Program-made: the position numbers and the translations under genes
The notes under the pieces: generated by a model
What the model was told of the DNA's origin: nothing
What the model saw: the letters and a program-made list of their open reading frames with translations, nothing else
Databases searched by the model: none
Source: Actinoplanes sp. N902-109
Lineage (GTDB): Bacteria > Actinomycetota > Actinomycetes > Mycobacteriales > Micromonosporaceae
DNA length: 64,000 bases
Direction of reading: 5' to 3'
Assembly: GCF_000389965.1 (NCBI RefSeq)
Contig: NC_021191.1
Location: forward strand, 8,619,501-8,683,500
Shown here: piece by piece, positions 34,957-44,214 of the stretch
Layout: each line of letters starts with the position of its first letter
Position numbering within the stretch: position 1 is the stretch's first letter

Positions 34957-35076
34957 GAGATCCATCCTGCCCTAGTGGCCACCGACACGTGAGAACCGGG
35001 CTGCGACCGTACCGCAAAGCTTCTAGGTTGTAAGCACCGAGAGAAACATCATCACTTACCGGTAGGGGGACGCGGC

Positions 35077-36345
35077 GTGCGTGGGTGGTTGCGGGAGGCG
35101 GCGGGCGGGCTGCCGCGGCAGTTCTGGTTCCTGTGGACCGGCACGCTGATCAATCGGCTCGGCGCGTTCGTCGTCATCTACCTGGCCATCTATCTGACCC
35201 AGGATCTGCACTTCACCCCCAGCTCGGCCGGTCTGGTGCTGGGCGGCTACGGCGTGGGCGGCGCGATCGGCACGCTCACCGGCGGGGTGCTCACCGACCG
35301 CTGGGGCCGGCGCCCGACGATGCTGACCGCGCAGTTCGGCGCCGCGGCCCTGATGCTCACGCTGGGCTTCGCGCACGGCTTCTGGCAGCTGCTGCTCGGC
35401 ACGTTCCTGCTCGGCATGTTCTCCGAGGGGGTCCGGCCCGCGTTCCAGGCGATGATGATCGACGTCGTCCCGGACCACGACCGGATCCGGGCGTACTCGC
35501 TCAACTACTGGGCCGTCAACCTCGGCTTCGCGGTCTCCGCGGTGCTGGCCGGGATCGCGGCCAAGGCCGACTACCTGCTGCTGTTCGTGGTCGACGCCGG
35601 CACGACGCTGATCACCGCGACCATCGGCTTGATCTTCCTGGCCGAGACCCGGCCGGTGCGCGCCGCCATCCGCCGGGCCAAGGGTCCGGGGCTGGGCACG
35701 GTCTTCCGCGACCGGGTGTTCGTCAGCTTCCTGGCGCTGAACTTCCTGGTCGTGCTGGTGATCATGCAGCACATGTCGACGCTGCCGATCGCGATGAGCG
35801 CCGACGGGCTGAGCCCCGCCACGTTCGGCTGGGTGATCGCGGTCAACGGGCTGATGATCGTGGCCGGGCAGCTGTTCGTCCCCAAACTGATCGAGGGGCA
35901 CAACCGCTCGCGGGTGCTGGCCCTGGCCACGGTGATCACCGGCGTCGGGTTCGGGCTCAACGTGTTCGCCGGGTCGGCCGGTTTCTACGTGCTCACGGTG
36001 GTGATCTGGACGCTCGGCGAGATGCTGCAGAGCCCGTCGAACTCGGCCCTGGTCGCCGAGCTGTCGCCGTCCCTGCTGCGCGGGCGCTACCAGGGGGTCA
36101 ACTCGCTCTCCTGGTCGGCCGGCTCGGCGCTGGCCCCGGTCGTCGGCGGCTTCGTGCAGCAGCACCTGGGCGACACGGCGCTGTGGGCGGCCTGCGCGGG
36201 GCTGGCCGTGCTGGTCGCGGCGGGTCAGCTCGTCTCCGGGCCGGCCCGGGAACGGCGGGTCGGCCAGCTCCGGCCGGCGACCCCCGCACCGGTGGCCACC
36301 GAGGTCCGGCACGAGGAGGACGTCACCCCACCAGTTCGGCCATGA
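35077..36345 (+). CDS. MFS transporter (first paralogue)
   Basis: 422 residues with 12 predicted transmembrane helices and the MFS loop motif GGVLTDRWGRRPTML between helices 2 and 3. It probably exports a small molecule or drug; the substrate is unknown. The GTG at 35077 is preceded by a G-rich ribosome binding site within ACTTACCGGTAGGGG, a motif also found before the second, frameshifted MFS gene at 42238. The two proteins are clear paralogues (WFLWTGTLINRLG versus WYLWTGLLINRVG). Its 3' end overlaps the convergent CheW gene by 23 bp. Confidence 0.9.
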   Translation: MRGWLREAAGGLPRQFWFLWTGTLINRLGAFVVIYLAIYLTQDLHFTPSSAGLVLGGYGVGGAIGTLTGGVLTDRWGRRPTMLTAQFGAAALMLTLGFAHGFWQLLLGTFLLGMFSEGVRPAFQAMMIDVVPDHDRIRAYSLNYWAVNLGFAVSAVLAGIAAKADYLLLFVVDAGTTLITATIGLIFLAETRPVRAAIRRAKGPGLGTVFRDRVFVSFLALNFLVVLVIMQHMSTLPIAMSADGLSPATFGWVIAVNGLMIVAGQLFVPKLIEGHNRSRVLALATVITGVGFGLNVFAGSAGFYVLTVVIWTLGEMLQSPSNSALVAELSPSLLRGRYQGVNSLSWSAGSALAPVVGGFVQQHLGDTALWAACAGLAVLVAAGQLVSGPARERRVGQLRPATPAPVATEVRHEEDVTPPVRP

Positions 36346-37819
36346 CCAGCTCGCTGAGGTCGATGTTGGGCAGCAACCGGCCCTGCGCCTCGGTGCCGAT
36401 CTTCACCAGCGGGCCGCGCTGCAGCAGCGCACCGGGCTCGGCCGGCTCCTTGGGCGCGCTCTCCTCCCACACCGAGTCCTCGATCGCGTGCAGCGACGGC
36501 ACGACAAAGCCGACCAGCTCGCCACCGGGCGCGTCCACCAGCAGGACCCGCGCGGTGGCCGGGTCCGGCGACCCCCCGACGCCCAGCAGCACCGGGAGCG
36601 AGAGCAGCGGCACCGACAGCTTGCGGTGGGTGAAGATGCCCAGCAGCGCGCCACCGCTGTCCAGGACGATCGCATGCTGCGGGTACGGCAGGATCTCGGT
36701 GATCTGACCCAGCGGGGTGGCCGCCTCCATCCCCACGTTGTAGGTGAGGAACTTGCGGACGCTGGGCACCACCCGGCGGCCCTCGGTGTCGTCCCGCTCG
36801 GTCCCGGTTCTCGCCGTCACCGAGGCGCTGGCAGGCGTGGCCACCGGCTCCTTGCCCGGCACCGCGACGCCGAGGCTGCCCAGGGCGTCGAGTTCCGCGT
36901 CGGCCCGCAGCGCCGCCCCGTCGAGCAGCAGGTGCTGGTCGCCGGAGCCGGTGCGCAGCACGCCGGTGAGGAAGCCGTCCTTGCGCATGCCGACCGGCGG
37001 CAGCGGCAGCACGTCGGTGACCGGCACCGAGGCGATGTCGGCGATGTCCGAGACGGTGAGCACCACGAGCCCGCGCGGCATCGCGAGGACCAGCCCGCGC
37101 AGATTGCCGTCGTCCGGCACGGTGCCCAGCCCGAGCATCATGAGCGGGTCCACCGCCGGGACGGCCTTGTCGTGCAGGTGCACCACGCCGCGGCAGGTGG
37201 CGCCGTCCAACGGTGAGGGGTGCAGGGTCAGCTGGGGGATGACCGAGTGCACATGACCGACGTCGATGCAGAGTCCGATCGGGCCGCAACGCAACAGCAG
37301 CACCGTACGCCGGGAACTGTCGCCGTTGATCTCACCGAGGCCGATCACCGAGCCGCGTGGGGAGGAGTCCCGCACGACCGGTACACCCGGCAGCTTCGAG
37401 ATGGCGGCGGCGTCCAGGAGCGACACCACCGCGCCGTCCTCGAGCCGCTCGAAGGTGTGCGAGAACAGCGCCGGCCGCTCCCCCGCGACCGGCGTCTCCA
37501 GCAGCGCCTCGTCGGTGATCTTCGCGACGCCCTCGATCTCGGCGGCCAGGAGCCCGAACATCTGATCGCCGACCGCCACGATCACGATGACCCGGCCGGT
37601 CTCCGCGTCGAGCTGCGGGTAGCCGGCCAGCTGGCACAGGTCCAGCACCGGGATCACCACGTGCCGCAGGTTCACGGCACCGAGCAGGCCGTCCGCGGTG
37701 ACCGGCAGCGGGCTGAACTCCGGCGGCCGCATGATCACCTCGCGCAGCTCGTCCAGTGGCAGGGCGACGCGCACCCGGCCGGTATGAAACACCCCGTAGA
37801 GGGCTTCGACGCCGGTCAT
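36323..37819 (-). CDS. Triple CheW-domain chemotaxis coupling protein
   Basis: 498 residues with three tandem CheW-like beta-barrel domains (about 1-150, 165-310 and 365-498), instead of one as in standard CheW. Repeated features are LPLDELREVI, GAVNLRHVVIPVLDL, GVVHLHDKAVPAVD and GIFTHRKLSVPLLSLP. CheW couples chemoreceptors to CheA. The ATG at 37819 overlaps the stop of the PAS chemoreceptor gene (ATGA), so the two are co-translated and probably form one signalling unit. No cheA is in the window. The frame opens upstream to 38635, but that part is a shadow. Confidence 0.9.
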   Translation of the reverse strand: MTGVEALYGVFHTGRVRVALPLDELREVIMRPPEFSPLPVTADGLLGAVNLRHVVIPVLDLCQLAGYPQLDAETGRVIVIVAVGDQMFGLLAAEIEGVAKITDEALLETPVAGERPALFSHTFERLEDGAVVSLLDAAAISKLPGVPVVRDSSPRGSVIGLGEINGDSSRRTVLLLRCGPIGLCIDVGHVHSVIPQLTLHPSPLDGATCRGVVHLHDKAVPAVDPLMMLGLGTVPDDGNLRGLVLAMPRGLVVLTVSDIADIASVPVTDVLPLPPVGMRKDGFLTGVLRTGSGDQHLLLDGAALRADAELDALGSLGVAVPGKEPVATPASASVTARTGTERDDTEGRRVVPSVRKFLTYNVGMEAATPLGQITEILPYPQHAIVLDSGGALLGIFTHRKLSVPLLSLPVLLGVGGSPDPATARVLLVDAPGGELVGFVVPSLHAIEDSVWEESAPKEPAEPGALLQRGPLVKIGTEAQGRLLPNIDLSELVMAELVG

Positions 37820-40656
37820 CTCGGGCTCCTGGTGCCCTCCGGCGCCATCATGGCGTCGGTGCCGATCAGATCCTGGATGAGCTGGTTGACCGAGCGCGAA
37901 GCGGTCTGCTGGAGCTGGGTGGAGTCGGCGATCCGCTTGATGGACTCGCTGGTCGACGCGACGCTCTTGAGAATCTGGCCGAAGGAGCTCTGCGCGCGGT
38001 GCGACACCGTCGAGCCCTGCCCGACCCGTTGCGCCGACTCGTGGATCAGCGTGGTGATCTCGCGGGCCGCCTCGGACGAACGTTCGGCCAGCTTGCGCAC
38101 CTCGCCGGCGACCACGGAGAAGCCGACGCCGTGCTCGCCGGCCCGGGCCGCCTCGATCGAGGCGTTGAACGCCAGCAGGTTGGTCTGGCTGGCGATCTCG
38201 CCGATCACGTTGACGATCGCCGCGATCTGGTCGGAGGACTTCTCGATCAGGTCGATCGCCTCGATCGACTTGCGCAGCTCCTCGTAGCCCTCCTGGGCGT
38301 TCTGCTGGGTCTCGCCGGCCAACGAGCTGGCCTGCTGGGCGCTCACCACGATCTCGTCGATCGAGCCGGTCAGCGCGTTGATCGACTCGCTCATCTCCCG
38401 GGTCTTGGCCGAGAGCAGCTGCTCGAGCTGGACCTGGTCGGTGATGTCGTGGGCGTACTTCACCACCTTGAACGGCCGGCCCTGCATGTCGAAGATCGGG
38501 TTGTAGGTGGCCTGGATCCACACGTCGCGGCCGAACTTGCCGACCCGGTGGAAACGGCCGGTCAGGTACTCGCCCTTGCGCAGCCGCAGCCAGAAGTCGC
38601 GGTACTCGGCCGAGGTCACGTAGTCGCCGGTGCACAGCATGCTGTGGTGCTGACCGACCAGTTCGCGGGCCGAATACCCCAGGGTGCGCTGGAAGTTCTC
38701 GTTCGCCATCAGGATCGTGCCTTCGAGATCGAACTCGATGACCGCCTGGGCCCGGTTGATCGCGAGGTCCTTGCCCTCGTACTCGGCGTTGCGCAGCTTG
38801 CTCTCGGTGATGTCGGAGGCGTACTTGACCACCTTGTACGGCCGTCCGTCGAGATCCAGGATCGGGTTGTACGTGGCCTGCAGCCAGATCTCCCGGCCGC
38901 CCTTGGTCATTCGTTTGTACTCGCCGGAGTCGAACTCGCCGCGGCCGAGCTTCTCCCAGAACTGGAGGTACTCCGGGGAGGCCGCCTCGTCCTTGGTGAC
39001 GAACATGCGGTGGTGCTGGCCGCGGATCTCGTCGATCGAGTAACCCGTGGTCTCCAGGAAGTTGCGGTTGGCGTAGAGCACCCGGCCCTGCAGATCGAAC
39101 TCGACGACCGCCTGGGCCCGGCCGATCGCAGCGACCTTGCCCTCGTACTCGGCGTTGCGCAGCTTGCCCTCGGTGACGTCGGAGGCGTACTTCACCACCT
39201 TGAACGGCCGGCCCTCAAGATCGAAGATCGGGTTGTACGAAGCCAGCAGCCAGACCTCCTTGCCGCCCTTGCCGACCCGTTTGTACTCGCCGACCTCGTA
39301 CTCGCCGCGGCTCAGCCGTTCCCAGAACCGCGTGTACTCGACGCTGCGGGCCGCCTCGGGTTCCATGAAGAGGCGGTGGTGCTGGCCGCGGATCTCGTCG
39401 AGCTTGTAGCCGACCACGTTGAGGAAGTTCTCGTTCGCGTCCAGGATCCGGCCGTCGAGGTCGAACTCGACCACCGCCTGGGCGCGGCCGATCGCCGCGA
39501 CCTTGCCGACGTACTCGGCGCTCTTGATCTTGGCTTCGGTGACGTCGGAGGCGTACTTGACCACCTTGAACGGGCGCCCGTCGAGGTCGAAGATCGGGTT
39601 GTAGGAGGCTTGCAGCCACACCTCCCGGCCGCCCTTGGCCACCCGCTTGTACTCGCCGGACTCGAACTCGCCGCGGGACAGCGCCTGCCAGAAGTTCCGG
39701 TACTGCGCGCCGCGCGCCTCGGACTCCTCCACGAACATCCGGTGGTGCTGACCGATGACCTCGTCGAGCGTGTAGCCCATCGTGTTGAGGAAGTTCTGGT
39801 TGGCGCTGAGGATCAACCCGGACAGGTCGAACTCGATGACCGCCTGCGAGCGGCCGATGGCGTTGACCTTGCCCTCGTACTCGGCGTTGCGCAGTTTGGT
39901 CTCGGTGACGTCCAGGGCGTACTTGACGATCTTGTACGGCCGGCCGTCCAGGTTGAGGATCGGGTTGTAGGTGGCCCGGATCCACACCTCGCGTCCGCCC
40001 CGGCCGACCCGCTTGAACTCGCCGGACTCGATCTCGCCGTTGCGCAGCCGCTCCCAGAACGCCTGGTATTCCGAGCTCTCGGCGTAGCGCTCCTCGCACA
40101 GGATCCGGTGGTGCTGACCGACCAGGTCGCCGAGCCCGTAACCGACCAGTTCCAGGAAGTTCTCGTTCGCCGTGAGGATGACGCCGTCCAGGTCGAACTC
40201 GATGACCGCCTGGGAGCGGTCGATGGCCGCGTACTTGCCCTTGAGCTCGACGACCTGGCGCCGGTCCTCGGTGATGTCGTACCCGGTGACCAGCACGATG
40301 TGGCTGTCCGCCTTGGTCCCGGGCTCGGGCGTGACCGGGCCGCAGTTGAGCCGCAGCCACTTGTGCCGGTCCGCGCTGTCGATGATCTCGACGACCTGCT
40401 CCAGGTACTCACCCCCGCGGGCGGCGTCGAGCAGCCGGTCGATCGCCGACCCGGAGGTGTGCCAGATCTCGCTCAGCCGCGTGCCGAGCACCTCGCCCTC
40501 GTCCCGCCCGATCAGGTCGAAGAAACGCTCGTTGGCCGCGGCCACCACACCCGAGCGGGCGTTCACGGTGGCGATGATGCGCTCGTGCATCAGCAACGAG
40601 AGCGATGCCTGCTGCAAGGCGGGATCGGACTCGATCGGAGAGGCGGGCTGGGCCAT
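37816..40656 (-). CDS. Soluble chemoreceptor with six PAS domains
   Basis: 946 residues without a transmembrane helix. A divergent PAS domain (about 22-135) is followed by five PAS repeats starting at residues 141, 263, 385, 507 and 629, an exact 122-residue period, each with AxAVxEFD, a GQHHR/GQHHS motif and YNPIxxxxGRPxKxVKYA. A short methyl-accepting signalling domain (about 745-930) contains the hairpin tip EIASQTNLLAFNASIEAARAGE. It resembles cytoplasmic BdlA/Aer-like receptors, which often sense oxygen, redox or haem. A FliA-type promoter lies upstream, so it is probably expressed with the flagellum. The 1037-residue frame on the opposite strand is a shadow. Confidence 0.93.
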   Translation of the reverse strand: MAQPASPIESDPALQQASLSLLMHERIIATVNARSGVVAAANERFFDLIGRDEGEVLGTRLSEIWHTSGSAIDRLLDAARGGEYLEQVVEIIDSADRHKWLRLNCGPVTPEPGTKADSHIVLVTGYDITEDRRQVVELKGKYAAIDRSQAVIEFDLDGVILTANENFLELVGYGLGDLVGQHHRILCEERYAESSEYQAFWERLRNGEIESGEFKRVGRGGREVWIRATYNPILNLDGRPYKIVKYALDVTETKLRNAEYEGKVNAIGRSQAVIEFDLSGLILSANQNFLNTMGYTLDEVIGQHHRMFVEESEARGAQYRNFWQALSRGEFESGEYKRVAKGGREVWLQASYNPIFDLDGRPFKVVKYASDVTEAKIKSAEYVGKVAAIGRAQAVVEFDLDGRILDANENFLNVVGYKLDEIRGQHHRLFMEPEAARSVEYTRFWERLSRGEYEVGEYKRVGKGGKEVWLLASYNPIFDLEGRPFKVVKYASDVTEGKLRNAEYEGKVAAIGRAQAVVEFDLQGRVLYANRNFLETTGYSIDEIRGQHHRMFVTKDEAASPEYLQFWEKLGRGEFDSGEYKRMTKGGREIWLQATYNPILDLDGRPYKVVKYASDITESKLRNAEYEGKDLAINRAQAVIEFDLEGTILMANENFQRTLGYSARELVGQHHSMLCTGDYVTSAEYRDFWLRLRKGEYLTGRFHRVGKFGRDVWIQATYNPIFDMQGRPFKVVKYAHDITDQVQLEQLLSAKTREMSESINALTGSIDEIVVSAQQASSLAGETQQNAQEGYEELRKSIEAIDLIEKSSDQIAAIVNVIGEIASQTNLLAFNASIEAARAGEHGVGFSVVAGEVRKLAERSSEAAREITTLIHESAQRVGQGSTVSHRAQSSFGQILKSVASTSESIKRIADSTQLQQTASRSVNQLIQDLIGTDAMMAPEGTRSPR
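38420..40236 (-). repeat. Five 366-bp tandem repeats encoding PAS domains
   Basis: Five successive units of 366 bp encode near-identical PAS domains in the chemoreceptor gene. Similarity between neighbours is high at DNA level, which points to fairly recent tandem duplication. Confidence 0.88.
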
Positions 40657-40707
40657 CGGGGCTCCTGGCGGTGTCGTCCGGGTGCGGTTCGGGTGTTCTT
40701 TCTCCCG

Positions 40708-40733
40708 ATCGGCGGTCCGACGGCTTTGCTGAG
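40708..40733 (-). promoter_or_regulatory. FliA-type promoter of the PAS chemoreceptor/CheW operon
   Basis: Minus strand: CTCA (40730-40733), 16 nt, GCCGAT (40708-40713). It matches the motility-sigma form CTCA-N15-17-GCCGAA known to me for Actinoplanes. It lies 52 bp upstream of the chemoreceptor start. Confidence 0.75.
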
Positions 40734-41021
40734 CGGGTCCGGACGTTTGCCGGGAATTGGCCTTACGGTCGAACCTGGCATCATCCGTGAGGCCGGAGTT
40801 GCCGCCTGTGACGGTTCAGACAGATGGCAGACAGCCAACTGGCTTGTGGGGCTTGACGGCCCCAACTAGCGTGGTCGATGAACACCGAGACGTCAGTTCG
40901 GGGAACGGGCTGATCCCTCCGCTTTGCGCGAGGGGTCACCGCGGATCGGTGTTCGGGGACGGGTGGCATCAGCCGTTGGGGGACGGCGCGACCCGAGACC
41001 GGCGGTTAGTGCGGGCGACGC
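40734..41021. other. Intergenic region without recognisable gene
   Basis: Between the FliA promoter and the end of the frameshifted MFS gene. It holds a short GGGGC/GCCCC hairpin near 40848-40863 and a hairpin at about 41016-41037 that overlaps the MFS stop region. No convincing coding frame or RNA gene is seen. Confidence 0.4.
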
Positions 41022-42238
41022 CTATGGGGATGGGCGTCGTCCGCCGCCGCCGGCGCTGTTTGTCAGCACCCGATTCTCCCGGGCCGGGCCCGCCAGCAGA
41101 TGCAGGGCCGCTCCCAGCACACCGACGCCGGCGACGATCAGCCAGTGCGCGCTTCCGAAGAGCTGCAGGCTGGCACCACCCAGTGCGGGCGCCAGGAAGG
41201 CCGCCGCCGGGAACGTGAGGAAGAACACGGCCTGGTAGCGCCCGCGCAGCTCGACCGGCGCCAGCTCGGAGTTGATCTCGGCATTGGGCGGCGCCCCAGC
41301 ATCGAGCCCACGGTCCACACCGCCGCCGCGGTCAGATAGAGCCCCAGACCGTCGGCCAGCGTCAGCAGCGCGAAGCCCGCGGCCATGATCGCCAGTGCGG
41401 CAGCCAGCACCCGGCCCTTGCGCCGACCGTCGATGAGCCGCGGCACGAACAGCTGCCCGAGCACGATGAGCGTGCCGCTGAACGCGGTGAGCACGCCGTA
41501 GTCGGACGGGTCGAGCCCGTCGTCGCTCATGGCCAGCGGCACGATCGTGTTGGTCTGGCTGTAGAGCAGCGACTGCAGCAGGGTGAGCCCCACGAAGACG
41601 AGGAAGATGCGGTCGGTGAGCGGCGTGCGCAGCCCCCGCTCCACCCGCGGCGCGGCCCGGTCCCGGGTTTCCGGCACCTTCCAGGCGATCAGCAGGCCGG
41701 TCACCAGCGTCGAGGCGGCGTCGACCAGGAACAGCCCGACGTAGCTCCACTCGGCCAGCACCCCGGCCAGCAGCGACGCCCCGGCCATGCCCAGGTTGAA
41801 CGCCCAGAACTGGAGGTTGAAGGCCCGGGACCGGCGCTCGGCGGGGACCACGTCGATGATCGCCGCGACAAACGCCGACTGGGGCATCGCCTGCAGCACA
41901 CCGAGCAGCAGGGCCAGCGCGCCGATCGCCGCCAGGCCGGTGGTGACAGCGAGCAGCACCAGCACGACCACGGTGGCGAAATGGGCGAGCAGCAACGTCG
42001 AACGGCGGCCCCAGCCATCGGTGAGCAGGCCGCCCAGCAGGGTGCCGCCCACCCCGCCGATCCCGTACGCCCCGACGATGAGCCCGGCCAGCGCCGGGCT
42101 GGCGTCGCGCTGGGCGGTCAGATAGAGCGACAGGAACAGAACCGCGAACCCGCCGACGCGGTTGATCAGCAGCCCGGTCCAGAGATACCAGTAGGTGGCG
42201 GGCAGGCCACCCATCGCATCAGCCCACCAACGCCGCAC
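41022..42238 (-). pseudogene. MFS transporter (second paralogue), single-base frameshift
   Basis: The frame from a GTG at 42238 encodes an MFS protein like the one at 35077 up to VWTVGSMLG. At the C-run 41294-41297 (GGGG on the coding strand) one G is missing compared with the expected reading, and the protein continues in the next frame as APPNAEINSELAPVELRGRYQ to a stop at 41022. Restoring one G gives a 405-residue, 12-helix transporter. This is either a true recent inactivation or a sequencing error in a homopolymer. ACTTACCAGTGGGG precedes the start, as in the first paralogue. Confidence 0.85.
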
Positions 42239-42292
42239 CGGAACCCCACTGGTAAGTAACTTTACAGAACCGGTGGAGAGGCTACCCGACGG

Positions 42293-42784
42293 TCAGTCCC
42301 GGGGCTCGGCGAGATGGGCGAAGGCCTGCAGGTTCGCCAGGGACTCGCCACGTTTGACCCGCCATTCCCACTCGCGCTTGATGGCCGAGCCGAAGCCGAT
42401 CTCGAGCATCGGGTCGAACGACTCGTCGGCATACGTGAGCACCGAGCCGAGCAGCCGGTCGAGCTCGTCCTCGTCCAGCGCGTTCAGGCTGACCCGGCCG
42501 GTCAGGTAGATGTCGCCGGCCGCGTCGATGGAGAACGCGACGCCGTACATGCGGGAGTTGCGGCGCAGCAGCCAGGCCCAGAGCTGCTCGTGGTTCTCGT
42601 CCGGGTGGCGCATCACGAAGGCCTCGATGCGCAGCGCGTGCTCGCCGACGATCAGGTTGCAGGCCGTCTTGAGCTTGTGCGTGCCCGGGATGGTCACCAC
42701 CCAGGACGAGTCGCCGGTGGGCTCGCAGGGCAGCTCGCGCTCGGCACAGACGCGCTCGATGAGGTTTCCGATCTCGTTCACCAC
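42293..42784 (-). CDS. YbjN-domain protein
   Basis: 163 residues of the YbjN/sensory-transduction-like family (VVTIPGTHKLKTACNLIVGEHALRIE, RMYGVAFSIDAAGDIYLTGRVSL). The family is structurally related to type III secretion chaperones; function is unknown. The GTG at 42784 overlaps the end of mshA by 7 bp, so it is co-translated with it. The mshA-ybjN pairing is conserved in actinobacteria (Rv0486-Rv0487). Confidence 0.88.
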   Translation of the reverse strand: MVNEIGNLIERVCAERELPCEPTGDSSWVVTIPGTHKLKTACNLIVGEHALRIEAFVMRHPDENHEQLWAWLLRRNSRMYGVAFSIDAAGDIYLTGRVSLNALDEDELDRLLGSVLTYADESFDPMLEIGFGSAIKREWEWRVKRGESLANLQAFAHLAEPRD

Positions 42785-44115
42785 GAGAACGAGCCTGCCA
42801 GACGGGCGGCGATCAGCGCGCGGTGCTCGGCCACCGCTTCGCGATAGACGCGCAGCAGGCCCTCGGCCGTACGGTCCCAGGAGAAGCCGGCGGCATGCCG
42901 CACCGCACCGACCGACAGCTGCAGGCGCCGGGCCGGGGCCAGCAGCAGCTCGCCCAGCACGCGCGACCAGTCGCCGGGGTGGTGCCCGTCCACCAGGACC
43001 CCGCTGACGCCGTCGGTGACCGCAGTGACCAGGCCGCCGACCGCCGCGGCGACCACCGGCGTGCCGCAGGCCTGCGCCTCGAGCGCGACCAGCCCGAAGG
43101 ACTCGTTGTGCGAGGGCACCGCCACCAGGTCGGCGGCCCGGTAGAGCGCGGCCAGCGCCTCACCGGTCTGCGGGCTGAGGAAACGGATCTTGTCCGAGAC
43201 GCCCAGCGACGCCGCCAGCTCGATCAGCGAGGTGGGCCGGTCCAGACCGCTGCCGCTCGGTCCGCCGCAGATCACCACGGTGACATCGGCCGAGCGCAGC
43301 GGCTCCGCGGCCAGCGCCCGGATCAGCACGTCGGGGCCCTTCAGCGGCTGGATGCGGCCGACGAACGCGACCACGTGCCCGCGCTCGGGCAGGCCCAGCC
43401 GGCGCCGGTCGGCCGCCTGCTCGCCGCCGGGCCGGAACCGGCCGAGGTCGACGCCCGGCTGCACCACGGTCAGCTTGGCCGGGTCGGCGTCGTAACAACT
43501 GACCAGGTCCTGCGCCTCGAAGCGGGTGTTGGCCACGAGCCGGTCGGACTCGGCGATGACCTGCTCCTCACCGATCACCCGGGCCTTGGGCTCGGGGCGG
43601 TCACCGGCGGCGATGAACCTGTTCTTGACCTTCGCCAGGGTGTGCGGGGTGTGCACGTGCGGCACCCCCCAGCGCTCCCGCGCCAGCCAGCCCACCTGCC
43701 CGGACATCCAGTAGTGGGAATGGATCAGGTCGTAGTAGCCCGGCGGGTGGGCCGCTTCGGCGCGCAGCACACCGGCGGTGAAGGCACACAGCTGCGAGGG
43801 CAGCTCTTCCTTCGACAGACCCTGGAACGGGCCCGCCGTGACATGCCGCACAGTCACGCCCGGTGTCATCTCGACCACCGGGGGCAGCTCGCTGGAGGTG
43901 GCCCGGGTGAAGATCTCCACCTCGACGCCGAGCCCGGCGAGCCGCTTGGCCACCTCGACGATGTAGACGTTCATGCCGCCCGCGTCGCCCGTGCCCGGCT
44001 GCTCCAGCGGGGACGTGTGCACCGAGAGGGTGGCCATGCGACGGGGAGTGGGCCAGCGGCCATCGGCCCGCAGCTCTGCCACGTGGGATCCTTTCGCCGG
44101 GCGGACAAACGTCAC
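42778..44115 (-). CDS. mshA: D-inositol-3-phosphate glycosyltransferase
   Basis: About 445 residues of the GT4 (GT-B) family. It makes the first intermediate of mycothiol by transferring GlcNAc from UDP-GlcNAc to inositol-3-phosphate. Visible are TSPLEQPGTGDAGGMNVYI, HVHTPHTLAKVKN, the R and K of the nucleotide site (FVGRIQPLKGPD) and SHNESFGLVALEAQACGTPV. The start is uncertain: GTG at 44115, TTG at 44121 or ATG at 44037. Mycothiol replaces glutathione in actinobacteria. Confidence 0.93.
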   Translation of the reverse strand: MTFVRPAKGSHVAELRADGRWPTPRRMATLSVHTSPLEQPGTGDAGGMNVYIVEVAKRLAGLGVEVEIFTRATSSELPPVVEMTPGVTVRHVTAGPFQGLSKEELPSQLCAFTAGVLRAEAAHPPGYYDLIHSHYWMSGQVGWLARERWGVPHVHTPHTLAKVKNRFIAAGDRPEPKARVIGEEQVIAESDRLVANTRFEAQDLVSCYDADPAKLTVVQPGVDLGRFRPGGEQAADRRRLGLPERGHVVAFVGRIQPLKGPDVLIRALAAEPLRSADVTVVICGGPSGSGLDRPTSLIELAASLGVSDKIRFLSPQTGEALAALYRAADLVAVPSHNESFGLVALEAQACGTPVVAAAVGGLVTAVTDGVSGVLVDGHHPGDWSRVLGELLLAPARRLQLSVGAVRHAAGFSWDRTAEGLLRVYREAVAEHRALIAARLAGSFSW

Positions 44116-44214
44116 GTTCAACTTTTACGCCGCCGTTCATCTTCCCCATCGAGGGCCGCCGAATCCCAGCACCGGCGGCCGAGGGTGACCGAGGTCATGA
44201 GGCAGGATCAAAGC

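Noticed and set aside
37756..40869. 1037-residue open frame on the plus strand opposite the PAS chemoreceptor
   Set aside because: Shadow of high-GC codon bias multiplied by the PAS repeats; no ribosome binding site or domain, and the minus-strand gene is certain.
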